A stretch of DNA of 64,000 bases, from contig NZ_JASVWF010000002.1 of the NCBI RefSeq assembly GCF_030286555.1, positions 620,001 to 684,000 of the forward strand, in the 5' to 3' direction. The notes beneath the pieces are model-generated. The model was not told the DNA's origin. It made no database searches and was given only the letters and a program-made list of their open reading frames with translations. Source of the DNA: Actinomycetospora termitidis. Its GTDB lineage: Bacteria; Actinomycetota; Actinomycetes; Mycobacteriales; Pseudonocardiaceae. Below are positions 11,393 through 18,755 of this stretch, piece by piece (the first letter of the stretch is position 1; each line of letters begins with the position of its first letter). The translations under genes were made by a program, and so were the position numbers.

Positions 11393-11439
11393 TTAGCGCA
11401 GACGTGCTCTTATCCTGATTAGCGCAGGAACGAGCTAAT
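11393..11439. promoter_or_regulatory. Candidate operator for the NrtR-like regulator
   Basis: The 68-base divergent gap holds a direct repeat TTAGCGCAG (11393-11401 and 11419-11427) and an inverted pair ATTAGC (11418-11423) and GCTAAT (11434-11439) ten bases apart. A TATCCT -10-like hexamer (11411-11416) is embedded, so a bound regulator would occlude the promoter of the glycohydrolase gene. The assignment is inferred from position. Confidence 0.5.
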
Positions 11440-11450
11440 GGGAGACGCGG

Positions 11451-12440
11451 ATGACGCTGGAGCAGCACGTGGACCGCATCGTCGGCACGCTGCAGGGTGG
11501 CGCCGTCGGTGACGCGCTCGGCGTGCCCTACGAGTACGGCACCCGGCGACTCGACGGTGAGCCCGCGATGCTCGGCGGCGGTCTCGGCGGGTACGCGCCC
11601 GGCCAGTGGAGCGACGACACGGAGATGGCGTCGGTGATCGCGCAGGTCGCCGCGACCGGGGTGGACCTGCGCAGCGACGAGGCCCTGGACGCGATCGCCG
11701 ACGGCTTCATCGGGTGGTACCGGCAGGGGCCCGCGGACGTCGGGACGCAGACGGCGTCGGTGCTCCGCGGGCAGGAGCCGGGACCGGGCTCGGCCGACCG
11801 GCTCCGGCTGCGCGCCCTCGAGGTGCACCGGCGTACGGGGCGCAGTGGCGGCAACGGGTCACTGATGCGGACGGGCCCCGTCGCCCTCGCCCACCTCGGT
11901 GACCCGGTCGCGATCGTGGAGGCCGCGACGGCGGTCAGCGTGCTGACGCACTGGGACCCGGAGGCGGGAGAGGCCTGCGCGATCTGGTGCCTGGCGATCG
12001 ACGCGGCCGTCCTGCACGGCAGGCTCGACGTCACGTCCCGGATGCACCACCTGCGCGACGACTCGGCCCGGCACTGGATCCCCCGGCTCGAGGAGGCGGC
12101 CCGGCTCGACCCTGCGGCCTACGGGTCGAGCAACGGCTGGGTGGTCGCCGCGCTGCAGGGGGCGTGGGCGGCGGTGGCGCGGTCGTCGGGCCCCGAGGAC
12201 GGACTGTTCGCGGCGGTCCGCGGAGGCGGGGACACCGACACGGTCGCCGCGATCGCCGGGGCGCTCCTCGGAGCCGCGCACGGTGGGTCGTCGCTGCGGG
12301 CGGAGTGGCGCGACCGGGTGCACGGCTGGCCGGGCCTCGACGGTCACGACCTCGCCGGGCTCGCGGCGACGATCGGGCGGCACGCGACGGCCCGCGCGTA
12401 CGACGGGGACCTCCCCGTCCTCGATCGTCCTCGGAGGTGA
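11451..12440 (+). CDS. ADP-ribosylglycohydrolase family protein
   Basis: DraG/ARH-type enzyme of 329 residues that removes ADP-ribose from proteins or other substrates using two Mg ions. The metal-binding blocks are visible: GGAVGDALGVPYE near residue 17, SDDTEM near 56, and GGDTDTVAAIAGALLGA near 263. All-alpha composition and length are typical. The ATG at 11451 has GGGAG at 11440-11444. Divergent pairing with the NrtR-like regulator suggests control by an NAD-derived metabolite, for instance free ADP-ribose made by this enzyme. Confidence 0.92.
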   Translation: MTLEQHVDRIVGTLQGGAVGDALGVPYEYGTRRLDGEPAMLGGGLGGYAPGQWSDDTEMASVIAQVAATGVDLRSDEALDAIADGFIGWYRQGPADVGTQTASVLRGQEPGPGSADRLRLRALEVHRRTGRSGGNGSLMRTGPVALAHLGDPVAIVEAATAVSVLTHWDPEAGEACAIWCLAIDAAVLHGRLDVTSRMHHLRDDSARHWIPRLEEAARLDPAAYGSSNGWVVAALQGAWAAVARSSGPEDGLFAAVRGGGDTDTVAAIAGALLGAAHGGSSLRAEWRDRVHGWPGLDGHDLAGLAATIGRHATARAYDGDLPVLDRPRR

Positions 12441-12496
12441 CCCGCACCTCAGCCGCATCCGTCACCCGTCGTCGTGAACGCACGCAGGATGGAGGG

Positions 12497-13198
12497 GTGA
12501 GTCTGCCCCGCCTCGAACCGGCCTCCCCGTGCGGCGACGGACGCGCCGGTGTCGTGCTGGTGCTGCACGGCGGGCGTCCCGACGGCCACCAGGGCGCCGG
12601 CGGGTTCCTGCTCTCGCACGTCCGGATGGTGCCGTTCGGGCAGGCCGTGGCGCGGGTCGGCGCGCGGCGCGGGGTGGAGACCGACCTGCTGCGCTACCGG
12701 GTCCGCGGCTGGAACGAGCCGGATCTCGACCCGGTGGTCGACGCCCGCTGGGCTCTCGACGAGGTCCGGGGTCGGCTCGGGCCGGACGTGAGGATCGTGC
12801 TCGTCGGGCACTCGATGGGCGCGCGGGCGGCGTTGCGGGTGGGCGGTGACCCGAACGTCGTCGGGATCGCTGCGCTCGCGCCGTGGATCGGGCGCGACGA
12901 GCCGTGGGAGCACCTGCGCGGGCAGACCCTGCTGGTCGCGCACGGCGACCGGGAGCGGATGACCGATCCGCGTTCCTCGTTGTGGTTCGCGCGCCGGGTG
13001 TCGACGATCAGCGACCGGGTGGCCCGCTTCGACGTGCACGGCGACGGGCACGCCATGCTGCGCCGGGCGGGGGAGTGGCACGGGCTGGTCGCGCGGTTCG
13101 CGCTGGCCGCGCTCGGGCTCGAACCGTTCGAACCCGCCGTCGCGAACGCGATGACGGCCGGTGCCCCGGAGGGCCTGTCCGTCCCGCTGAACGCCTGA
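12497..13198 (+). CDS. Alpha/beta hydrolase
   Basis: Cytoplasmic alpha/beta-hydrolase fold of 233 residues. The oxyanion region VVLVLHGG lies near residue 20, the nucleophile elbow GHSMGAR near 103 supplies the Ser, and the acid and His are probably in HGDRERMTD and GDGHAML. The substrate is unknown. The start is ambiguous: GTG 12497 has GGAGG almost touching it, and GTG 12437 overlaps the preceding stop as GTGA, which would couple it to the glycohydrolase gene. Confidence 0.8.
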   Translation: MSLPRLEPASPCGDGRAGVVLVLHGGRPDGHQGAGGFLLSHVRMVPFGQAVARVGARRGVETDLLRYRVRGWNEPDLDPVVDARWALDEVRGRLGPDVRIVLVGHSMGARAALRVGGDPNVVGIAALAPWIGRDEPWEHLRGQTLLVAHGDRERMTDPRSSLWFARRVSTISDRVARFDVHGDGHAMLRRAGEWHGLVARFALAALGLEPFEPAVANAMTAGAPEGLSVPLNA

Positions 13199-13207
13199 GG
13201 AGCGCCC

Positions 13208-14452
13208 GTGCCCCGTGATCGTGTCGCCGTGATCGGGGCCGGTGTCTCCGGCCTGACCGCCGGCTACGTGCTGCAGCGGGCGCACGACGTGACGCTGTTC
13301 GAGGCCGAGCCGCGCCTCGGCGGGCACGCGCACACCCACGACCTGGACACGGTCAGCGTCGACTCCGGGTTCATCGTGCACAACGCGGCGACCTACCCGC
13401 ACCTGATCCGGCTCTTCGGCGAGCTCGGCGTCGCCACGCAGGACTCCGAGATGTCGATGAGCGTGCGCGACGAGTCGACGGGCCTGGAGTACGCCGGGGC
13501 CCGCGGGGCGGCCGGACTGTTCGCGCAGCGGCGCAACGTCGTGAACCCGCGGCACCTCGGGATGCTGGCCGAGGTCCTGCGCTTCCACCGCGCCGCCCGC
13601 CGGGTGCTCGCGGGGCGCACCGACCTCGACGAGGACGTGACGCTCGGCGAGTTCCTCCGGGTCCACCGGTTCTCCCGCTACTTCGTGGACACGTTCGCGG
13701 TCCCGGTGGTGTCGGCGGTGTGGTCGTCGGGCGCGGAGCTGTCGATGCAGTACCCGGCGCGCTACCTGTTCGCCTTCCTCGCCAACCACGGGCTGCTCTC
13801 GGTGGGCGGCTCGCACCAGTGGCGGACCGTGGTCGGTGGGTCGGCGCGCTACGTGGAGAAGGCCGCGAAGGGGCTGTCGGCGGTGGAGGTGTCGACGCCG
13901 GTGCGGTCCGTGACGCGGGTCGGCGCCGGGTTCGAGGTGCGCGACGACTCGGACGTCGTGCACGCGTTCGACCGGGTCGTGATCGCCACGCACGCGCCGA
14001 CGGCGCTGTCCCTCCTGGCCGCCCCGACGGCTGCCGAGGCCGCCGTTCTGGGCGCTTTCGAGTACTCGGCGAACGAGACCTGGCTGCACACGGACACCTC
14101 GGTGCTCCCGCAGGCTCCCGGCGCGCGGGCCTCGTGGAACCTGCTGCGGGTCCCGGGCGAGGACCGGGTGCTGGTCAGCTACGACATGACGCGGCTGATG
14201 CGCCTCGACGGACCGGAGACCTACGTCGTCACGCTGAACGCGACCGACCGGGTCGACCCCGCGACGGTCATCGCGCGGATGGACTACGAGCACCCGGCCT
14301 ACACCCCGGCCTCGGTCGCGGCGCAGCGGGAGCTGCCGGGGCTGAACGACGGGCGGATCGCCTTCGCGGGCGCCTACCACGGGTGGGGGTTCCACGAGGA
14401 CGGCTGCGCCTCCGGGGTGCGGGCGGCCGCCTCGCTCGGGGTGGCGTGGTGA
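13208..14452 (+). CDS. FAD-dependent oxidoreductase (amine-oxidase fold)
   Basis: 414 residues with an N-terminal dinucleotide-binding motif VIGAGVSGLTAGYVL and FEAEPRLGGHAHTHD, the FAD-binding signature of the flavin amine-oxidase/desaturase superfamily. The C-terminal FAYHGWGFHEDGC-like segment (AGAYHGWGFHEDGC) is typical of the subfamily encoded next to DUF1365 and CFA synthase, where these proteins act on acyl chains (for example in furan fatty acid synthesis). The GTG at 13208 follows GAGGAG. It is coupled to the DUF1365 gene by GTGA. Confidence 0.88.
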   Translation: MPRDRVAVIGAGVSGLTAGYVLQRAHDVTLFEAEPRLGGHAHTHDLDTVSVDSGFIVHNAATYPHLIRLFGELGVATQDSEMSMSVRDESTGLEYAGARGAAGLFAQRRNVVNPRHLGMLAEVLRFHRAARRVLAGRTDLDEDVTLGEFLRVHRFSRYFVDTFAVPVVSAVWSSGAELSMQYPARYLFAFLANHGLLSVGGSHQWRTVVGGSARYVEKAAKGLSAVEVSTPVRSVTRVGAGFEVRDDSDVVHAFDRVVIATHAPTALSLLAAPTAAEAAVLGAFEYSANETWLHTDTSVLPQAPGARASWNLLRVPGEDRVLVSYDMTRLMRLDGPETYVVTLNATDRVDPATVIARMDYEHPAYTPASVAAQRELPGLNDGRIAFAGAYHGWGFHEDGCASGVRAAASLGVAW

Positions 14453-15189
14453 CCTCCCTCTACGAGGTGCTGGTGGAGCACCGGCGGACGCAGACCCTGT
14501 CCGATGCGTTCACCCACCGCATGTCCCTGTGGCTGGTGGACCTGGACGACCTGCCGTCGTTCCCGGGGGTGTCCTTCCGCGGCGCCGACCACCTCGGCGA
14601 CCCCGACCACTCGATCCGCGAGAACGTCGACGCCTTCCTGGCGGCTCGGGGCCGCGCGCGCCCGGCGCGCGTGCTCATGCTCGCGCACCCGCGGACGCTC
14701 GGGTACGTCTTCAACCCGATCTCGCTGTACTGGGCCTACTCCGCGACCGGCGAGCTGACCGAGGTCGTCGCCGAGGTGCACAACACCTACGGCGGGCGGC
14801 ACCACTACCTGCTCGACGTCGACGCGGCCGGGCGTGCCCGCGTGGACAAGGAGTTCTACGTCTCGCCGTTCTTCCCGGTCGACGGCGAGTACCGGATGAA
14901 GGTGCCGGAGCCGGGGGAGACGCTGTCGGCGACGGTGGTGCTGCGGCGGGCTTCGGACGAGGGAGGGCTGGAGACGGCGTTCGTCGCGACGATGCGCGGT
15001 CGTCGCCGGCCGGCGACCCGCCGGAACATCGTGCGCGCGATGCTGCGGCACCCCTTCGTCACGCAGCGGGTCTCGCTCGCGATCCGCCGTCGGGGTGTCG
15101 CGCTGTACCTGCGCGGACTGCCCGTTGTGAAGCGCTCCGCCGCCGACGTCGACCGGGGCCTGGGCCAGCTCGAGCGGGCCGCCTCGTAG
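14449..15189 (+). CDS. DUF1365 family protein
   Basis: 246-residue DUF1365 protein. The conserved LAHPRTLGYVFNPISLYW block (about residues 78-95) and EVHNTYGGRHHYLL (about 107) are characteristic, and FYVSPFFPVDGEY follows. The family has no firmly established reaction; it nearly always sits between an FAD oxidoreductase and a CFA-type methyltransferase and is assumed to take part in modified fatty acid synthesis. GTG 14449 overlaps the oxidoreductase stop, so these two are one transcript, while the CFA and DUF1295 partners are at 7.3-9.5 kb. Confidence 0.88.
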   Translation: MTSLYEVLVEHRRTQTLSDAFTHRMSLWLVDLDDLPSFPGVSFRGADHLGDPDHSIRENVDAFLAARGRARPARVLMLAHPRTLGYVFNPISLYWAYSATGELTEVVAEVHNTYGGRHHYLLDVDAAGRARVDKEFYVSPFFPVDGEYRMKVPEPGETLSATVVLRRASDEGGLETAFVATMRGRRRPATRRNIVRAMLRHPFVTQRVSLAIRRRGVALYLRGLPVVKRSAADVDRGLGQLERAAS

Positions 15190-15246
15190 CAGATCCGGAC
15201 GCCCGGGCCTCGGGTCCGCGACTTCGGCGCTAGGTCTGCGACCGGC

Positions 15247-15281
15247 GTGTCTGGCGCACAGGATTCCTGTGCACCGGACAC
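15247..15281 (+). terminator. Hairpin after the DUF1365 gene
   Basis: GTGTCTGGCGCACAGG (15247-15262) pairs with CCTGTGCACCGGACAC (15266-15281) with two imperfect positions and a 3-base loop, 57 bases after the stop. It probably ends the oxidoreductase/DUF1365 transcript. Confidence 0.55.
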
Positions 15282-15337
15282 GGCTCTCGTGAACCCAGCG
15301 CCGCCCGAGGCCGCGCCGTTCCGACGGCGGCGCCGTC

Positions 15338-15433
15338 GTTGCGTGGCGCACACGGCTGGAGCGGTTCGTGTCCCGGCGAGGCCACGTTGCGTGGCGCACA
15401 CGGCGGAGGCGGGACGTCCTCGACCTCGACCGT
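15338..15433 (+). repeat. 48-bp repeat units, left array (two copies, plus orientation)
   Basis: The 18-mer GTTGCGTGGCGCACACGG occurs at 15338-15355 and 15386-15403, exactly 48 bases apart, and the following bases (CTGGAGCGG...) are related to those after the mirror copies at 15611-15724. Part of the 584-base non-coding interval 15190-15773. Confidence 0.8.
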
Positions 15434-15453
15434 CGTCCGGCCCGGAGTCACGA

Positions 15454-15521
15454 CAAGATCTCATCCGGCCCCTCGGACCGATCGGTCCGCGCCCCTGTTC
15501 GATCCGCTCGACGAGATCTTG
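15454..15521. repeat. 68-bp element with terminal inverted repeats, copy 1
   Basis: It is bounded by CAAGATCTC (15454-15462) and its exact complement GAGATCTTG (15513-15521), with the palindrome GGACCGATCGGTCC at 15475-15488. A second copy of identical length and internal spacing lies at 58226-58293. It lies between the two opposed 48-bp arrays. There is no coding capacity. Confidence 0.8.
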
Positions 15522-15610
15522 GCCGGCGCGGCGTGGACGGCCGGCGGAGATGTAGCGGATCCGAACGCCCGGCCCTCGAATCCGCTCCTTCTCGCCGGAG
15601 CCCCACCCGC

Positions 15611-15724
15611 CCGTGTGCGCGACGCAACGCTCGTGTGTCGGGACGCGGCCCGGTCCAGCCGTGTGCGCGACGCAACGCCTGTGCGGCCGGACGCGGCCCG
15701 GCCCAGCCGTGTGCGCGACGCAAC
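15611..15724 (-). repeat. 48-bp repeat units, right array (three copies, minus orientation)
   Basis: CCGTGTGCGCGACGCAAC occurs at 15611-15628, 15659-15676 and 15707-15724, each 48 bases from the next. It is the reverse complement of the left-array 18-mer with one base changed. Spacers of 30 bases are about 80% alike. A degenerate 38-base direct repeat (15187-15224 and 15553-15590, TAGC[AG]GATCCG...) further patterns the interval. Confidence 0.8.
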
Positions 15725-15773
15725 GCCCGGTATGGCGTTCCGTCGGTGGCGCGGATGAGCGCAGACTGCACCC

Positions 15774-16301
15774 GTGACCAGCGCCCCGCTCACGATCCGT
15801 CCCGCCGTCGCCGAGGATGCCCCGGCCCTCCTCGAACTGATCCACGCGGCCTACCGCGGTGAGGGCGGGAGCGTCGGTTGGACCACCGAGGCGGAGCTGA
15901 TCGACGGGCCGCGCACCACGCTGGAGCTGCTGGCCGAGGACCTGCGGAACCCGGCCATCTCGCTGTTCGTCGCCGGTGAGCACGAGGGCTGCTGCGCGGT
16001 GACGCACCGGGCGGGCGAGGACACGGCGTCGTTCGGGATGTTCGCGGTCCGTCCGTCGGCGCAGGGGACGGGCCTCGGGAAGGTCCTGCAGGCCGCGGCC
16101 GAGGAGCACGCCCGGCAGGCCGGCGCCACGACGATGGAGCTGTGCGTGATCGACCGGCGCGCCGAGTTGATCGCCTGGTACGAGCGCCGCGGGTACGTCC
16201 GCACCGGGGAGACGCGACCGTTCCCGTACGGCGAGCCCGGGGTGGGGTTCCCGCGCGGGGACGACTTCCGGTTCGCGGTCCTCCGCAAGCCCCTACAGTG
16301 A
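15774..16301 (+). CDS. GNAT family N-acetyltransferase
   Basis: Acetyl-CoA-dependent acyltransferase of 175 residues. The GNAT fold is seen from LTIRPAVAEDAPALLELI, through the beta-4/alpha-3 CoA-binding segment VRPSAQGTGLGKVLQAAAE (about residues 91-109), to IAWYERRGYVRTGE (about 132-145). The substrate is unknown. Start GTG 15774. It is translationally coupled to the next gene (GTGA at 16298-16301). Confidence 0.88.
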   Translation: MTSAPLTIRPAVAEDAPALLELIHAAYRGEGGSVGWTTEAELIDGPRTTLELLAEDLRNPAISLFVAGEHEGCCAVTHRAGEDTASFGMFAVRPSAQGTGLGKVLQAAAEEHARQAGATTMELCVIDRRAELIAWYERRGYVRTGETRPFPYGEPGVGFPRGDDFRFAVLRKPLQ

Positions 16302-16900
16302 GCGTCGTGTCCCCGCAGCTGACCCTCGCCCAGGACCCGGACGCCGACCGGGTCCTCTCCGAGAACCCGCTCGCGCTGCTGATCGGCATGGTGCTCGACC
16401 AGCAGTTCCCGATGGAGCGCGCCTTCGCGGGGCCCGCGCTGCTGACCGACCGGATCGGTGAGATCACCGCCGAGAAGATCGCGAACTACGACCACGACGC
16501 GCTCGTCGCCGCATTCACCGGCCCGCCCGCGCTGCACCGGTACCCGAAGTCGATGGCCGAGCGCGTCCAGGCCGTGTGCCGGGCGATCGTCGAGGACTAC
16601 GGCGGCGACGTCACCCGCATCTGGACCGAGGCCGCGGACGGTCGGGACGTGTTCCGACGCCTCAAGGCGCTCCCCGGCTGGGGCGACATGAAGGCGAAGA
16701 TCTTCACCGCTCTGCTCGGCAAGCAGCTCGGACTCGACGCCGACGGCTGGCGCGAGGCGGCCGGGAACTACGGCGACGAGGGCTCGCGGCGCTCGATCGC
16801 GGACGTCGTCGACCCGGTCACCCTCGCCGAGGTCCGCGACTTCAAGCAGGCCCAGAAGAAGGCGGCGAAGGAAGCCAAGGCCGCGAAGGCGGAGGCGTGA
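16298..16900 (+). CDS. HhH-GPD-type base-excision repair protein
   Basis: 200-residue protein of the helix-hairpin-helix GPD superfamily, in the short actinobacterial subgroup. PLALLIGMVLDQQFPMERAF (about residues 25-44) corresponds to the glycosylase core, and ALPGWGDMKAKIFTALLGKQ (about 125-144) to the hairpin-helix that contacts DNA. The catalytic Asp and Lys used by Nth/MutY are not obvious, so activity is unproven. A Lys/Ala-rich tail closes the protein. GTG 16298 overlaps the GNAT stop. Confidence 0.82.
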   Translation: MSVVSPQLTLAQDPDADRVLSENPLALLIGMVLDQQFPMERAFAGPALLTDRIGEITAEKIANYDHDALVAAFTGPPALHRYPKSMAERVQAVCRAIVEDYGGDVTRIWTEAADGRDVFRRLKALPGWGDMKAKIFTALLGKQLGLDADGWREAAGNYGDEGSRRSIADVVDPVTLAEVRDFKQAQKKAAKEAKAAKAEA

Positions 16901-17661
16901 GCCGCACGGTCCACGTCGTCGGGATCGGGGCCGGCTCGCCGGGCCACCTCACGCTCGACGCCGTCGAGACGCTTGCGAAGGTCGACGTCGTCCTGCTCCT
17001 GCACAAGCGGGGGAAGGCCGACGAGCTGACCGACGCGCGGACCGCGATCGCGGAGCGCTTCGCCCCGCAGGCCCGGGTCGTCCGCCGTCAGGACGCCCAC
17101 CGCGAGCGCGGCACCACCGAGGAGGGCCGCTACCTGCAGACGACGCAGGAGTGGCGCGACGAGCGTCTCGCGCTCTACGAGGAGCTGATCTCCACCGAGG
17201 TTCCCGACGGCGGGTCGGTGGCCCTGTTGGCCTGGGGTGATCCTGGCATCTACGACGGCACCGTGGACACGGTCGAGCGGATCGTCGAGCGCGGGAACGT
17301 GGCGATCGAGTGGACCGTCATCCCCGGGATCGGGGCGCCGGCGGCGCTCACCGCGGCCCACCGGGTCACGATGACGCGGACCGGCCGACCCGCCGTCGTC
17401 ACCCCCGCACGGCAGGTGATTGCGGGGACGCCGGCCGAGCGGGCCGACCTCGTCGTCATGCTCGACGGCGCCGACCAGCACGGCGTCGACGCCCTGCCCG
17501 ACGACGCGACCGTCTACTGGGGCGCCTACCTCGGCACGCCGGACGAGGCGCTGATCAGCGGGCGGCTGGGCGACGTGCGCGCCGAGATCCTGTCCACGCG
17601 GGCCGACCTGCGGGAGCGCAAGGGCTGGATCATGGACACCTACCTAATCCGCCTCGACTGA
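16897..17661 (+). CDS. cobF: Precorrin-6A synthase (deacetylating)
   Basis: CobF methylates precorrin-5 at C1 with SAM and releases acetate, giving precorrin-6A in aerobic cobalamin synthesis. 254 residues. The tetrapyrrole methylase signature is present: VVGIGAGSPGHLTL at the N-terminus, LLAWGDPGIYDGT (about residue 109) and VIPGIGAPAA (about 142). It is coupled by GTGA to the repair gene, an odd operon partner. No other cob gene lies in the window, so the rest of the pathway must be elsewhere. It converges on a nickel/cobalt permease gene, overlapping by 18 bases. Confidence 0.9.
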   Translation: MSRTVHVVGIGAGSPGHLTLDAVETLAKVDVVLLLHKRGKADELTDARTAIAERFAPQARVVRRQDAHRERGTTEEGRYLQTTQEWRDERLALYEELISTEVPDGGSVALLAWGDPGIYDGTVDTVERIVERGNVAIEWTVIPGIGAPAALTAAHRVTMTRTGRPAVVTPARQVIAGTPAERADLVVMLDGADQHGVDALPDDATVYWGAYLGTPDEALISGRLGDVRAEILSTRADLRERKGWIMDTYLIRLD

Positions 17662-18732
17662 GCGCAGCCTGCTCTCCCACCGTTCCTCGACCCGGCCGAA
17701 CCTCCACACGAGCAGGGCCACGACCCAGGCGACGACGAACAGTCCGACGATCCAGAACCCGACGTCGTCCAGGGGCAGGTTCGCGATCCAGGCGAGCGGC
17801 CCGTCGGAGATCTGCAGCTGGTCGGTGAGGATGGAGATCAGCTCGACCAGGCCGATCACGAGGGCGACGACGACGGACAACGACGTGATCGTGATGTTGT
17901 AGAAGACCTTGCGGACCGGGCGCATGAACGCCCAGCCGTAGGCGAAGCACATGAACGCGCCGTCGAGCGCGTCGAACAGGCTCATGCCGGCCGCGAACAG
18001 GATCGGGAGGATCAGCACGGCCCACCACGGCAGGGTCGCTGCGGCCGCGCCGCCGGCGAGCACCAGCAGCGAGACCTCGGTGGCGGTGTCGAAGCCGAGG
18101 CCGAACAGCACGCCCACCGGATACATGTGCGCGGGCCGGCGCACGGCCTTCGTCACGCGGCCGAGGAAGCGGTTCATGAAGCCGCGCTCGTCGAGGTGGC
18201 GCTCGAGCTCGGCCTCGTCGTAGTCCCCGTGGCGCATACGCCGGAAGATCCGCACGATGCCCAGCAGGACGACGAGGTTGATCACGCCGATCAGGACGAG
18301 GAACACGCCGCTGACCGCGGTGCCGATGAGGCCCCCGATCACCTTGAGCGGCGAGTCGTCGTCGCCGATCTCGCTGGTGACCGCGCGGCCGCCGAGGCCG
18401 AGCAGCAGCACGAGGACGAACACGATCGTCGAGTGGCCGAGCGAGAACCAGAACCCGACGGTGAGCGGTCGCGGCCGACCCTCGTCCTCGCGACGGTCGG
18501 CCAGGAGCTTCCGTGTGGTGTTGTCGATCGCCGCGATGTGGTCGGCGTCGAACGCGTGCCGCATGCCGAGCAGGTAGGCGGTGAGGCCCAGCCCGAGGCC
18601 GAAGACGCCGGCGTCGCCGAGGTCGTAGTGGTTCGGGGCGATGAAGGCCGCCAGGACGCCCCAGCCGACGACGTGCAGCAGCAGGACGAACGCGGTCATG
18701 CCGGCGACGGAGACCTTCTCGGACCGGGTCAT
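17644..18732 (-). CDS. HoxN/NixA (NiCoT) family nickel/cobalt permease
   Basis: High-affinity Ni2+/Co2+ uptake permease of 362 residues with about eight hydrophobic helices. The family signature HAFDADHIAAIDN in helix II (about residues 60-72) carries the metal-selecting His/Asp residues, and GFWFSLGHSTIVF and LGFDTATEVSLL are the other conserved segments. It is next to cobF, so cobalt supply for corrin synthesis is the likely job, though nickel cannot be excluded. It starts 23 bases after the uncharacterised gene upstream on the same strand. No B12 riboswitch is visible ahead of it. Confidence 0.92.
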   Translation of the reverse strand: MTRSEKVSVAGMTAFVLLLHVVGWGVLAAFIAPNHYDLGDAGVFGLGLGLTAYLLGMRHAFDADHIAAIDNTTRKLLADRREDEGRPRPLTVGFWFSLGHSTIVFVLVLLLGLGGRAVTSEIGDDDSPLKVIGGLIGTAVSGVFLVLIGVINLVVLLGIVRIFRRMRHGDYDEAELERHLDERGFMNRFLGRVTKAVRRPAHMYPVGVLFGLGFDTATEVSLLVLAGGAAAATLPWWAVLILPILFAAGMSLFDALDGAFMCFAYGWAFMRPVRKVFYNITITSLSVVVALVIGLVELISILTDQLQISDGPLAWIANLPLDDVGFWIVGLFVVAWVVALLVWRFGRVEERWESRLRSVEAD

Positions 18733-18755
18733 GGTGAAGCGGCGCGAGGCGGACG

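Noticed and set aside
15338-15724. CRISPR array
   Set aside because: Five 18-base units with 30-base spacers look superficially similar, but the spacers are related to each other, the units switch orientation and no cas gene is present.
15461-15793. Minus-strand frame with repeated VASRTR-type peptide
   Set aside because: The repeat comes from the 48-bp DNA units, which stay open in several frames and both strands. No Shine-Dalgarno or coding bias supports it.
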